Of a stretch of DNA of 64,000 nucleotides, positions 28,247 to 37,621 are shown piece after piece. The stretch lies in contig CBDAOL010000011.1 of NCBI GenBank assembly GCA_965198045.1, positions 1 through 64,000 on the forward strand. The letters run 5' to 3'. The notes beneath the pieces were generated by a model that saw nothing but the letters and a program-made list of their open reading frames with translations, was not told the DNA's origin and did no database searches. The DNA is from CBDDEC01 sp965198045. Its GTDB lineage: Bacteria; Chloroflexota; Dehalococcoidia; UBA2979. The position numbers and the translations under genes were made by a program. Within the stretch, counting starts at the first letter, position 1, and every line of letters begins with the position of its first letter.

Positions 28247-29547
28247 ACCGGCAGCTCCGCAGGCGTGCGCTGCCGCTCCGCTCGACGCCAGCCGCCGTCG
28301 TCGACGGCCACGATGCCATCGGCGACGGCCTCCGCCTCGAGCGGCTCCATCACCGGCGCCACTTCCGACACTGGGATGCCGCCAAGGTCGACCTCCCAGG
28401 GCGGCTCACTCGTCTTGACGACGTGCACGTAATGCCCCCGTTGGCGCAGCCGCCGCACCGAGGCCGCGAGCTCCGGGCCGAGCAGTGCCGCGACGAGCAC
28501 GACGGTCGCGCCCGCCGGCAGCGCCTGCCCCTCGCGTGGCGCCTCGAGCTCGCGTGACATGCTCGAGGTGGTGAACGAGGTGACGGTGGCGAGCGCCTCC
28601 AGGATGCGATTGAGCTGATCGGTTCGGCTGCCGGCGCCGATGCGGATCGGGCGGTCGGCGTCGGGGAAGGAGCCGTTGGCGATCAGCCCGACGGCGTAAC
28701 CCGCCTCGACCGCGGCCCGCGCGAGCGATGCCGCCACGCTGATGCCCCGCTCCAGCAGCACCGGGTCGGAGCCCTGCCAGGTCTGGCCGAAGGTCGGAAT
28801 GTTGAGCGCGACGATCACAGAGAACGCGCGTGACGGCTCGTAGAGTCGCGATTGCAGCCGCTGGGCGCGCGCGGTGGACTTCCAGTCGATCCGTCGCAGC
28901 GGATCGCCGGGCTGGTAGTCCCGCACCCCGACCACCCTCGAGGGATCCTCGTAGATCGGGTTGCCGCCGCGACGGTCGCCAAACGGGTGCTCGCTGTCCA
29001 GGCCCAGGTCCGGCAGCGTATACGTGCGCGGGTAGACGACGATGCCATCGGTGGGGCGTCCCTGTTCCTCTTCGACCTCGTACAGGCCGAAGAGGTCGCC
29101 CGATTTCAGCTTCGTCGGGCCCACGCGGTAGTACCCGCGTGAGATGGCTCGCAGCGCGATCGGCCAGGTCAGCCGGTCGTTCGAACCGAGCGAAGTCGAA
29201 CGCAACAGCGATCGCGCGCCGGGCGCCGTCGAGGCCTGCGTCTTGCTATCCACCTCCATGCCGCGCGGCAGTTGTTCGCGGACCTCGAGCCATGGCACCG
29301 GCAAGATCTTGCGGTTCTCGATCGTCAGCCGGATGTCGACGCTCTCGCCGACGAACAGCCGGTGCTCGCTGAGCGTGCGCGAATAGACGACATCCTCGAG
29401 CGAGAGGCGCGACCACAGTCGCGCGATGCCGCCGGTGCCGAGGATGAGCGCGCCCAGGGCGAGCAGCGCTACCGACGAGGCGGCGAGGCCGAAGAAGATC
29501 AGCAGGCCTGCGACCAGGACCCAGGCTTCTGTGATGACCGCTCGCAT
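28243..29547 (-). CDS. DUF58 domain protein
   Basis: A protein of 434 residues. Two N-terminal helices (about 6-40) anchor it, followed by a beta-rich region (FVGESVDIRLTIENRKILPVPWLEVREQLPRGMEV). The DUF58 motif is VVGVRDYQPGDPLRRIDWKSTARAQRLQSRLYEPSRAFSVIVALN, which leads into a VWA-like fold. DUF58 proteins are always paired with MoxR ATPases, as here (21 bases downstream of moxR). The role as a MoxR client or adaptor is inferred from such pairing. Confidence 0.85.
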   Translation of the reverse strand: MRAVITEAWVLVAGLLIFFGLAASSVALLALGALILGTGGIARLWSRLSLEDVVYSRTLSEHRLFVGESVDIRLTIENRKILPVPWLEVREQLPRGMEVDSKTQASTAPGARSLLRSTSLGSNDRLTWPIALRAISRGYYRVGPTKLKSGDLFGLYEVEEEQGRPTDGIVVYPRTYTLPDLGLDSEHPFGDRRGGNPIYEDPSRVVGVRDYQPGDPLRRIDWKSTARAQRLQSRLYEPSRAFSVIVALNIPTFGQTWQGSDPVLLERGISVAASLARAAVEAGYAVGLIANGSFPDADRPIRIGAGSRTDQLNRILEALATVTSFTTSSMSRELEAPREGQALPAGATVVLVAALLGPELAASVRRLRQRGHYVHVVKTSEPPWEVDLGGIPVSEVAPVMEPLEAEAVADGIVAVDDGGWRRAERQRTPAELPV

Positions 29548-29568
29548 CGAGCGCCCTCGATCCGCCCG

Positions 29569-30555
29569 CTAGCCGGCGGCGTCCGCCACCGGCACGGGGA
29601 TCGAGCTGAGGATCTCGTCGAGTACATCGTCAGCCGTGCGGCCGCGCAGCTGAGTGTTCGAGGAGAGGAGCAGGCGGTGGCCCAGCACCGGCTGCGCGAC
29701 GCGTTTGACGTCATCCGGCCGCACGTAATCCCGCCCGTCGATGGCGGCGTAGGCGCGGGCTGAGCGGAATAGCGCGAGCGAGGCACGCGGGCTGGCGCCC
29801 AGGTCGAACGCATCGTTGCTGCGCGTCGCGCGACAGATCGACACCGCGTAGCGAACCACGTCGTCCTCGACGTGGATGTGCGGGAGCTGCTCGGCGAGGG
29901 CGGACAGCTCGTCTGCGGCGACGACCGGCTCGAGCGATTCGATCGGCGATGCACCCTCGAAGCGCCGCAGCACCTCGAACTCGCCCTCTTCGTCCGGGTA
30001 GCCCACCTTGAGCCGGAGCGAGAAACGGTCGAGCTGAGCCTCGGGCAGAGGGAACGTCCCTTCGAGTTCGATTGGGTTCTGGGTGGCCAGCACGACGAAG
30101 GGCTCCGGCAGCTCCCGCGTTTCGCCCTCGATGCTGACCGTGCGCTCCTCCATCGCTTCGAGCAGGGCGGATTGCGTCCGCGGCGTCGCGCGGTTGATTT
30201 CGTCCGCAAGCACGATGTTCGAAAGGATCGGGCCGGGGCGGAATTCGAACTCACCGCTCTTCTGCGAGTAGTAGTTGATGCCGAGCACGTCCGAGGGCAT
30301 CAGGTCCGGCGTGAACTGAATCCGCGAGAAGTCCGCGCCGATCGAGCGCGCGAACGACCGTGCCATCATCGTCTTGCCAGTGCCGGGCACATCCTCGAGC
30401 AGGACATGTCCGCGCGAGAGCAGGGCGACGAGGACAAGCGTGACCGCCTCGTCCGCGCCAACGATCACCCGTCCGACGTTCTCGCGGATGCGCTGAGCCA
30501 CGTCATGAATACGCTCGGCGGCGACCGCCCGATCCGCGATATCGGTGTTCTGCAA
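29569..30555 (-). CDS. MoxR-type AAA+ ATPase
   Basis: A protein of 328 residues. Walker A EDVPGTGKT lies at 54-62, Walker B is NIVLADEINRATP near 120, and VLATQNPIELEGTFPLPEAQLDRF is the sensor-1/arginine region of MoxR proteins. These ATPases act as chaperones for metal insertion or complex assembly with VWA or DUF58 partners. Translation appears to begin at a TTG at 30555 with GGGAG six bases upstream. It is the first gene of a three-gene operon and diverges from the DinB-like gene. Confidence 0.9.
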   Translation of the reverse strand: MQNTDIADRAVAAERIHDVAQRIRENVGRVIVGADEAVTLVLVALLSRGHVLLEDVPGTGKTMMARSFARSIGADFSRIQFTPDLMPSDVLGINYYSQKSGEFEFRPGPILSNIVLADEINRATPRTQSALLEAMEERTVSIEGETRELPEPFVVLATQNPIELEGTFPLPEAQLDRFSLRLKVGYPDEEGEFEVLRRFEGASPIESLEPVVAADELSALAEQLPHIHVEDDVVRYAVSICRATRSNDAFDLGASPRASLALFRSARAYAAIDGRDYVRPDDVKRVAQPVLGHRLLLSSNTQLRGRTADDVLDEILSSIPVPVADAAG

Positions 30556-30830
30556 ACGTCTCCCCAGTCCGCATGAATGACGAGGATATCAGAGCCAGGG
30601 CTTGACCTCGGCGGTCGTCAGGCTTGCCGACAAGCCCGCAACACAAGCGTAGAACAGCTAGAGGATGGGGCGGCGCGCCGCGTTGAGGTCGACTGTCCGC
30701 CACCCTGGCTCTCGCTCGAACGTGTCGGTGACTGCAGCCATGGGCCCTCCCCGTGCCGGGAGCCCCGCCGTAGCCTCCAGTCACGCCCTCACGCATGATG
30801 GCTCCGCACGCACGAACGCCGAGGAGCAGG

Positions 30831-31343
30831 ATGACCAGCGAGGCGAACGAGAGTCGCGCGCCCGCCGAGGCGGGCAGCAGCGGCAGCGGTGACATCGGCG
30901 ACCTCGCCGCGCAACTGCACGCGCTGCGTGCGGCGTTGCTCGAAACCATCGAGGAGTTGCCCGAGACGCGGCTCTATCGCGCCACAGACCGCCTCGGTTG
31001 GACGCTGAAGCACGAGCTCTCCTCGCTGGCTGCGGCCGACGAAGAGCTGAAGCACGTCCTCGACCGCCTGCGAGCCGGCGAGGCGACCGCGGAGCTGCAG
31101 CTGCGGCGCTTCCGCGGCGAGCGCATGTGGGCGGCGCAGGAACTGCGCCTGGCGCCGCTGCGCCAGCACCTCGCGGCCACCGGGGAGCAGGCCGTCGCTG
31201 CCGTTCGGGCGCACGCCGAGGCGTTCGTCGACGCGCCGCTGCGCATCGCCGGGAGAGAGCTCGCTACGGCCGGCGAGTACCTGCGATCGCACCTGGAGGC
31301 CGCCCGTACCGGCCTGCAGCGCATTCGCGAGGCGATGGAGTAG
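30831..31343 (+). CDS. DinB-like four-helix protein
   Basis: A protein of 170 residues, nearly all helical. LYRATDRLGWTLKHELSSLAAADEELKHVLDRL resembles the first long helices of the DinB superfamily (a four-helix metal-binding bundle used by thiol transferases and by many uncharacterised proteins). The later helices carry several His residues (KHELS, HVLDRL, RQHLAATG) that might serve as metal ligands. GAGGAGC lies just before the ATG at 30831. Nothing nearby indicates the substrate, and DinB membership is only moderately supported. Confidence 0.5.
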   Translation: MTSEANESRAPAEAGSSGSGDIGDLAAQLHALRAALLETIEELPETRLYRATDRLGWTLKHELSSLAAADEELKHVLDRLRAGEATAELQLRRFRGERMWAAQELRLAPLRQHLAATGEQAVAAVRAHAEAFVDAPLRIAGRELATAGEYLRSHLEAARTGLQRIREAME

Positions 31344-31458
31344 GCCTCCTGCGGTGCTGGCACGCCTCGACGCCGCGGGCGCTCTGATAGGCTGAACGGC
31401 GCACCATGGGCGCCAGGCCAGGGCCGGTGCTGGTGCCGGGAGGAGCGACGCCGTCGGC

Positions 31459-32923
31459 ATGACGACGAACGAGCAGACGGACGCTGTCCGCAACCGTCTC
31501 GACATCCCGCGACAGACCGTCCCGAAGCGCGATCCCGTTGAGCGGATTGAGCACTTCGAGGAGACGTATCTGAGCATGGACCTCGACGCTGCGATCGTCG
31601 AGGCCGCGCGCTGCATCGACTGCCCCTCCGCGCCCTGCATGGACGCCTGCCCGGTCCGTAACGACATCCCGGCGGCGCTCAAGCTGCTGGAGGACGGCGA
31701 CATCCTCGCCGGCGCGGACAAGTTCCGAGAGACGAGCACGCTGCCCGAGATGTGCGGCCGGCTGTGCCCGCAGGAGTCGCTGTGCGAGGGCGCCTGTCGC
31801 CTTCGCGATCCGTCCGGACGGCACGAAGCAGCCTCCGGTGGCGATCGGCCGCCTGGAGTCGTTCATCACCGACTCGCAACGGGAGCAGCTGGGCGGCTAC
31901 CCCGCGCAAACCATCGCGCCCTCGTCCGGCCGCAGCATCGCCATCATCGGCAGCGGCCCCGCCGGCCTGACCGTCGCCGAGGAGCTGCAACTGCGCGGCC
32001 ACCAGTGCACGATCTACGACCTCTGGCCCGAGCCCGGCGGAGTCTTGCGCTACGGCATCCCCAACTTCAAGATGAACAAGGCTCTGCTCGAGGAGAAGCT
32101 GGCCGCTCTGCGCGAACTCGGTATCGCCTTCGTCAACAACACCAAGATCGGCACGGACGTCAGCCTCCAGGAGCTGCACGAGCGGGACGGCTTCGATGTG
32201 ATCTTCGTTGGCACCGGTGCTGGCGTCGGCAACGAGCTGCGCACCGAAGGCGAGGAGCTCGAGAACGTCTACCAGGCGACCGACTTCCTCGTCCGCGGCA
32301 ACCTCGAGGACCACGAGCTCCCCGAGGACCAGCGCGGATTGCCGCACATTGGTACTGACGTCGTCGTCGTCGGAGGCGGCGACACCTCGATGGACTGCGT
32401 GCGCACCGCGATTCGCCTCGGCGCGGAGCGCGTGACCTGTGTCTACCGCCGCACCGAGAAGGAGATGCTCGGCCGCGCGGAGGAACGCGTCCACGCCCGC
32501 GAAGAGGGCGTCGAGTTCGCCTATCTCACGACCCCGACACGCTTCCTCGGCGACGACGAGGACCGCGTGGCCGCGGTCGAGTTGGTGCGCATGGAGCTGG
32601 GCGAGCCGGACGAGTCCGGCCGTCGTCGTCCCGTACCGATCGAGGGCTCTGAGTACAGCGTGCCGGCGACCGCCGTGGTGGTCGCGGTCGGGTACAACGC
32701 CGACGCGGAGTTCGCCGAGGATGCCCCGATCGAGACCGACAGCTGGGCGCTGGTGAAGGTCGATGAGCGCACGGGGCAGACGAACATCCCGTATATCTTC
32801 GCCGGTGGGGATGTCGTCAATGGCGCCGACCTCGTCGTCACCGCCATCGCCGACGGCAAGCGCGCGGCCACCTGGCTGCACACGTACCTGACGAACCTCG
32901 ACGCGTTCGAGGGGCAGAGCTAG
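31459..32923 (+). pseudogene. gltD: Frame-disrupted GltD-like NAD(P)H oxidoreductase
   Basis: The first part (31459 to about 31797) encodes the N-terminal iron-sulfur domain with CIDCPSAPCMDACPVRNDIP and CGRLCPQESLCEGAC. The flavoprotein part (IAIIGSGPAGLTVAEELQ, VVVVGGGDTSMDCVRTAIRLGA, IFAGGDVVNGADLVVTAIADG) continues in another frame to 32923. The break lies at TGT-CGCC, 31795-31801; restoring a lost GT would read ...EGACVAFAIRPDGTKQPPVAIGRLE.... The intact protein of about 488 residues would be the small chain of glutamate synthase or a stand-alone relative. No gltB is nearby. A two-base contraction of a TGTG run, or an assembly error, explains the break. Confidence 0.75.
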
Positions 32924-32955
32924 AGCGGACGAGCCCAGGCCCAAGGAGGATCACG

Positions 32956-34083
32956 ATGACCTCGACGGATACGAACGGGGCCACGACCCACGACTACGAC
33001 GCCATCGTCGTCGGAGCGCGCTGCGCGGGCCCGCCGACGGCGATGCGGCTGGCCCAGATGGGGCACAGCGTCCTGGTCCTCGACCGCGACGAGTTCCCGA
33101 GCGACTGCATCTCCACGCACTTCATCCACCCTCGAGGGGGCGACCGCCTCGAGGGCTGGGGGCTGCTCCAGCGCGTGCTGGACACGAATGCGCCACCGAT
33201 TCTGAACCAGGGGGGCCTCGCGGACGGCTCCTTCCAGCAGACGCCCTTCGGCAAGAAGGAGGACGGCAGCGACATCATCGGCCTCTGCCCGCGCCGCATC
33301 GTGCTCGACAAGGTCCTCGTCGACGCGGCAGTCGAGGCCGGCGCGACGTTCCAGGGCAGCACCTCCGTGCAGGACGTGGTGCGCGATGAGAGCGGCGCCG
33401 TCGCAGGTGTGATCGGACCTCACCAGGGCGAGCCCTTCGAGGCGACCGCGCGCGTGGTGATTGGCGCGGATGGCATCCACTCGCGTATCGCACGCCTCGT
33501 CGACGCAGAGGCGTACGAGCGTGTCGACACCCTGCTCTTCGCCTACTACACGTACTACAGCGGCATCGAAGGCGCTGGCATCGAGGTCTACCTGGGCGAC
33601 GGCGGCGGCGTCCTGATGTTTAGCACCAACGACGACCAGGTCTGCATTGGCGGCGGCGTCTCCATCGAACGGTTCGAGGACTTCCGCCAGGACATCGAAG
33701 GCAACTTCACCGCGATGCTCGAGGGGGCCTCGACGGAACTGGCAGAGCGAGTGGCCAACGCCACGCGCGAGAGCGAGTTCCAGGGGATGGCCGATCTGCC
33801 TCACTTCAAGCTGCCGGCTGGTGGCCCCGGCTGGCTCCTGGTCGGCGACGCCGGCTATCACGTCGATCCGATCCTGGGCTTCGGCATCTCGAACGCGTGG
33901 GACCACCTCGAGTTCGCAGCCGACGCGGCGCACGCCGTGCTCAGTGGCGCGGCAACAGACGAGGAAGCGGCAGCCCGATACCAGGAGCAGCGCGACGAGG
34001 TGCTGCAGCCGTTCTGGGAGGCCAACCTCGAGTTCTCGCGCGCGGCCACGTCCGGTGCGGCCGCGGCCGAGCCTGCGCATTAG
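32956..34083 (+). CDS. FAD-dependent oxidoreductase (geranylgeranyl-reductase/halogenase-like)
   Basis: A protein of 375 residues. It has the dinucleotide fold start DAIVVGARCAGPPTAMRLAQMGHSVLVLDR, then VVIGADGIHSRIARLV (the GD-type NADPH/FAD motif) and WLLVGDAGYHVDPILGFGISNAWDHLEFAADA (FAD ribityl motif). This is the PHBH-like group that includes geranylgeranyl reductases and monooxygenases. The first glycine motif is GARCAG instead of GxGxxG. The substrate is unknown. AAGGAGG lies before the ATG; the gene is 33 bases downstream of the gltD-like gene and may share its transcript. Confidence 0.75.
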   Translation: MTSTDTNGATTHDYDAIVVGARCAGPPTAMRLAQMGHSVLVLDRDEFPSDCISTHFIHPRGGDRLEGWGLLQRVLDTNAPPILNQGGLADGSFQQTPFGKKEDGSDIIGLCPRRIVLDKVLVDAAVEAGATFQGSTSVQDVVRDESGAVAGVIGPHQGEPFEATARVVIGADGIHSRIARLVDAEAYERVDTLLFAYYTYYSGIEGAGIEVYLGDGGGVLMFSTNDDQVCIGGGVSIERFEDFRQDIEGNFTAMLEGASTELAERVANATRESEFQGMADLPHFKLPAGGPGWLLVGDAGYHVDPILGFGISNAWDHLEFAADAAHAVLSGAATDEEAAARYQEQRDEVLQPFWEANLEFSRAATSGAAAAEPAH

Positions 34084-34161
34084 CCAGCGCCGACCGCTGG
34101 TACACTCGCGCCCGTCGCGAGGCGTCGCGAAGCGCTGACGCCCGACGAGGGAGGCCAGCCG

Positions 34162-35397
34162 TTGCGCGCGGAGATCATCTCGATCGGCACCGAGATCCTG
34201 CTCGGCGAGATCGTGGACACCAACGCCGCGCACATCGCGGCCGCGCTGCCGGAGTACGGCATCGACCTGCTCTATGTGACGCAGACCGGGGACAACCCGG
34301 AGCGTCTCCACGGCGTTTTCGAGCAGGCCTGGAACCGCTCCGACATCATCTTCTGCACGGGTGGTCTCGGTCCCACCGAGGACGACATCACGCGCGAGAC
34401 CATCGGCCGTGTCCTCGGCGAGGAGCTGTTCATGGACGAGGCGCTGGCGGATGTCGTCCGCTCGTTCTTCTCGCGCCGCAGCTACGCGATGCCGGAGCGC
34501 AACATGAAGCAGGCGATGCTGATCGCCTCCGCTCGTGGCATCGACAACCCTCGAGGCACGGCTCCTGGCTGGTGGGTCGAGCGCGACGGCAAGACGATCG
34601 TCGTGATGCCCGGCCCACCGCAGGAGATGACGCGGATGTGGGAGCACGAGGTCGCGCCGGAGCTGGAGCGCCGCGCCGACTCGATCCTCGTCTCGCGAAC
34701 GCTTAAAACGACCGGCATCGGCGAGGGCACCGTCGACGAGATGCTTTCACCGCTGCTCTCCGGCACCAACCCCTCGGTCGGTATCTACGCGCGGCGCGAC
34801 GGCGTCCACGCCCGCATCGCCGCCAAGGCCGCGACTCGCGAGGAGGCCTGGGTCCTCATCCGCCCGGTCGAAGAGGAGGCGCGACTAATTCTCGGCCCCT
34901 CGATCTGGGGCGTCGACGACGACACGCTCGAAGGCGCGGTCGGGAGCATGCTGGAGGAACAGGGTCTGACCCTCGGCGTGATGGAGTCGGCGACCGGCGG
35001 CGCTCTGGCGGATGCGATCACCAACGTCGATGGTTCCTCCCAGTACTTCAAGGGCTCGTTGATCACCTACGCGACCGAGCAGAAGATCCAGCACGGCGTT
35101 CCCGCCGAGATCCCGGCGATGCACGGTGTGATCTCACGCGAAACCGCGGAGGCGATGGCCGTCGCTGCACGCGACACGCTCCACACCGACCTCGCCATCG
35201 GGATCACCGGCATCGCGGGCGGCGAGGAGGTTGAAGGCCAGCCGCCCGGGACGATGCACATCGCCCTCGCCGACGCGAGCGGCGTCGATTACACATTCAT
35301 GCAGTACTACCAGGGCCGCGACGCCGCCAAACGCCGCGCCGTCCTGACGGCGCTCAGCCACCTGCGCCGCTATCTCATGGCCCGCGCCGCGGGTTAG
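34162..35397 (+). CDS. cinA: CinA family protein (MoCF domain plus nicotinamide-nucleotide amidase domain)
   Basis: A protein of 411 residues. Residues 1-170 form the COG1058 domain (IISIGTEILLGEIVDTNAAHIA, FCTGGLGPTEDDITRE, VMPGPPQEM), which hydrolyses ADP-ribose-type dinucleotides in homologues. Residues 250-405 form the PncC-like amidohydrolase domain (GVMESATGGALADAITNVDGSSQYFKGSLITYA, GITGIAGG). The usual ESCTGG reads ESATGG, so the nucleophilic Ser is kept. It would recycle nicotinamide mononucleotide for NAD. The start codon is TTG (34162), with GAGG about eleven bases upstream. The stop TAG occurs in GGGTTAG, which is repeated 14 bases later. Confidence 0.88.
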   Translation: MRAEIISIGTEILLGEIVDTNAAHIAAALPEYGIDLLYVTQTGDNPERLHGVFEQAWNRSDIIFCTGGLGPTEDDITRETIGRVLGEELFMDEALADVVRSFFSRRSYAMPERNMKQAMLIASARGIDNPRGTAPGWWVERDGKTIVVMPGPPQEMTRMWEHEVAPELERRADSILVSRTLKTTGIGEGTVDEMLSPLLSGTNPSVGIYARRDGVHARIAAKAATREEAWVLIRPVEEEARLILGPSIWGVDDDTLEGAVGSMLEEQGLTLGVMESATGGALADAITNVDGSSQYFKGSLITYATEQKIQHGVPAEIPAMHGVISRETAEAMAVAARDTLHTDLAIGITGIAGGEEVEGQPPGTMHIALADASGVDYTFMQYYQGRDAAKRRAVLTALSHLRRYLMARAAG

Positions 35398-35411
35398 TGC
35401 CTCCGGGTTAG
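35391..35411 (+). repeat. Short direct repeat carrying the cinA stop codon
   Basis: GGGTTAG occurs at 35391-35397 and 35405-35411, 14 bases apart, so the TAG is repeated in another frame directly after cinA. Confidence 0.5.
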
Positions 35412-35425
35412 AACGGCCTTGCGCT

Positions 35426-35920
35426 GTGCCTCGAAGTTTCGCCCTGATCCTCGCCTTCGTCCTACTGGTCGCCGCCGCCTGCGGCGGTGACGGCGATGAC
35501 GCGCCATCCGGCGTGACCACGGCCGTGCCCACGCCCGAGGCCACATCGAACGCCGAGGCGACGTCGACGGCGCGGCCGGCCTCGACCGTGACGCCCGAGC
35601 CAGCTGACACACCGCGTGCAGCGCCGGCATCGGACACGCCTCCTTCGGCGCTCGGTCGCCAGCTGGCGGCCCTGGGCGGCGAAGACCCAGCGATCGTCAC
35701 AGAGCTGTTCGAGCGCCTCACGCCGCGCTGCCAGCAGTCGCCCGAGGAGCTCGGCAAGCTGCTGGAGCGGGCCTGGACTGCGCTGCGTGAGACCTACGGC
35801 GTCGCGCTCCCGATCACCTCGATGGTTTCGCGCATCGTGGTGGAGATACCGGCAGGATCGAGCCGCGAGAACTGCGAGACGCTGATCACCGCGGTGATCA
35901 TCCAGATCGTCGGGCGGTAG
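35426..35920 (+). CDS. Lipoprotein with Thr/Ala/Pro-rich linker
   Basis: A protein of 164 residues from a GTG start. A signal peptide (ALILAFVLLVAAAC) ends in the lipobox LVAAAC, so the mature protein would be lipid-anchored outside the cytoplasmic membrane. A Thr/Ala/Pro linker (residues 25-70) precedes a small C-terminal domain (residues 75-164) with two Cys (PRCQQ and ENCET), perhaps disulfide-bonded. I do not recognise the domain. It lies 28 bases after cinA. The linker resembles that of the frame-broken lipoprotein at 36905. Confidence 0.65.
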   Translation: MPRSFALILAFVLLVAAACGGDGDDAPSGVTTAVPTPEATSNAEATSTARPASTVTPEPADTPRAAPASDTPPSALGRQLAALGGEDPAIVTELFERLTPRCQQSPEELGKLLERAWTALRETYGVALPITSMVSRIVVEIPAGSSRENCETLITAVIIQIVGR

Positions 35921-35991
35921 CACCCCGGCGGGTTGATCGCTGCGCTAGCATGCGCCGCGCGGCACCAGAGCACAGAGCGAATGGAAGAGCC

Positions 35992-36828
35992 ATGAAGTTC
36001 GGCGCGTTCATGTTCCCGACCGATTACTCGATCGGCCCGGTCGAGCTGGCCAGGGAGGTCGAGGCGCGCGGGTTCGAGTCGTTGTGGTTCCCCGAACACA
36101 CGCATATCCCGACAAACCGCGAGTCGCCCTACCCTGGCGGCGGTGAGTTGCCTCAGGAGTACTCGCACACCCTCGACCCGTTCGTGGCGCTGGGCGCAGC
36201 GGCCGCAGTGACCGAGCGGATCAAGCTCGGCACCGGCATCAGCCTCGTCGTCGAGCGCGACCCGATCGTGCTCGCCAAGGAGGTCGCCACGCTCGACCAG
36301 ATCTCGAACGGCCGCGTGCTGCTCGGCATCGGCGGCGGCTGGAACCGCGAGGAGATGTCGAACCACGGCACCGACCCGACGCACCGCTGGAAGCTGATGC
36401 GCGAACGCATCGAGGCGATGAAGGCGATCTGGACGCAGGACGAGGCGGAATACCACGGCGAGTTCGTCGACTTCGATCCGATCTGGTCCTGGCCGAAGCC
36501 GGTTCAGCGGCCGCACCCGCCGATCATCCTCGGTAACGCGGGCGCGGGCGCGGTCCGCCGCGTGGTGCGTTACGCCGACGAGTGGATGCCGATCGGCGGG
36601 CGGGTCAACATGTCGGAACGCCTCGATGACCTGCGCGCGCAGGCCGCCGAGGCCGGCCGTGACCCGATCCCGGTCACGAACTTCGGCACCGCTCCCAACC
36701 GCGAGGCGATCGAGGAGCTGGTCGACCTCGGTATCCACCGCGCGGTGCTGCGCGTGCCGCCAGCGCCGGCCGACGTGGTGATCCCCTTGCTCGACCGGCA
36801 GGCGGAGTTGATCGAGGCGTTCAGCTGA
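35992..36828 (+). CDS. LLM-class (F420/FMN-dependent) oxidoreductase
   Basis: A protein of 278 residues of the bacterial luciferase-like monooxygenase superfamily. It begins MKFGAFMFPTDYSIGPVELAREVEARGFESLWFPEH, typical of the F420-dependent TIGR03619 clade. TERIKLGTGISLVVERDPIVLAKEVATLDQISNGRVLLGIGGGW and PHPPIILGNAGAGAVRRVVRYADEWMP follow. F420 use is inferred from clade-like features, and the substrate is unknown. The ATG at 35992 has GGAAGAG nine bases upstream; a TAGCAT -10-like box lies at 35946-35951. Confidence 0.82.
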   Translation: MKFGAFMFPTDYSIGPVELAREVEARGFESLWFPEHTHIPTNRESPYPGGGELPQEYSHTLDPFVALGAAAAVTERIKLGTGISLVVERDPIVLAKEVATLDQISNGRVLLGIGGGWNREEMSNHGTDPTHRWKLMRERIEAMKAIWTQDEAEYHGEFVDFDPIWSWPKPVQRPHPPIILGNAGAGAVRRVVRYADEWMPIGGRVNMSERLDDLRAQAAEAGRDPIPVTNFGTAPNREAIEELVDLGIHRAVLRVPPAPADVVIPLLDRQAELIEAFS

Positions 36829-36833
36829 CCATC

Positions 36834-36848
36834 GCGTGGTGACCACGC
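36834..36848. repeat. 15-bp palindrome, operator candidate
   Basis: GCGTGGT and ACCACGC flank a single central base. It covers the expected -35 zone of TAGGAT (36860-36865), the -10-like box before the lipoprotein gene at 36905. With a one-base centre it cannot be a stable hairpin, so a dimeric repressor site is likelier. Confidence 0.4.
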
Positions 36849-36904
36849 GGGAGCGGCGTAGGATGTGCGCCGAAGTCGCGCCCACCGCGCTGAATCGAGC
36901 CAGC

Positions 36905-37592
36905 GTGCCCCGACGCACCATCATTGCAGCGCTCGCTGCCCTCGCATTGCTGCTCGCCGCGTGCGGTGGCGGCGGCGACCAGCCGAGCGCCACTGCTGAG
37001 GCGACGTCGACGCCAACCGAGGAGCCAACGTCGAGCTCGACGCTGACGACCAGCGAGTTCGCGCGTTCAGACGATCCGATCAGTCTCGCGCCACTCGCCC
37101 AGGACGTCCCGCCGACGACGGCCGCGCCGGGCCTGGCGCTGGTGGATATCGTGAACAGCGGCGTGATCACATTGACCGCACCCCCGTCCGCGCCGCTCCC
37201 GATCGGAGGCGCGGAGCCACGCTGGCGCGCTCGAGGACGCCGTCGCCGTGAACAATCGCGTGCCGGTGGCGCTGAGCGACGCCCCCGGCTGCGACGGTAT
37301 CTGGGTCACCGACGACGCCTTCCGCATCGTCTGCTTCGAGTCGGCGCGCGACGTAGCGCTCGCCAGCAACGCCCAGGTCGCGCTGCTCTACGCGCGACAA
37401 ACGAACGTCGGCGGCCGCATCCTCATCGAGTGGATCGTCGAGACCTTCGAGGCGGCCAGCCAACTGCGCGCGACCGTGCTGGTATGGCCGGTGGATGCGA
37501 CGGATCCCACCTCCGACGACGGCATCTTCATGGTCTGGCGAGACGACGGCCAGGTGCTGGCGCTCTACTGGCCCGCGGGCAGAGCCGAATAG
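36905..37592 (+). pseudogene. Frame-disrupted lipoprotein
   Basis: From the GTG at 36905 the frame encodes a signal peptide (TIIAALAALALLLAAC) with lipobox LLAAC and a Ser/Thr/Glu linker. Coding then switches frame within 37200-37245: the old frame becomes Arg-rich and unlike protein, while a second frame continues ALEDAVAVNNRVPVALSDAPGCDGIWVTDDAF and ends at 37592 with GIFMVWRDDGQVLALYWP. One indel would join them into a protein of about 229 residues. The C-terminal motif recurs in a fragment at 39284-39426 on the other side of the insertion element. The function is unknown. Confidence 0.6.
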
Positions 37593-37621
37593 CCTTCCTA
37601 TTGGCCTCCTGATCCTTGGCT

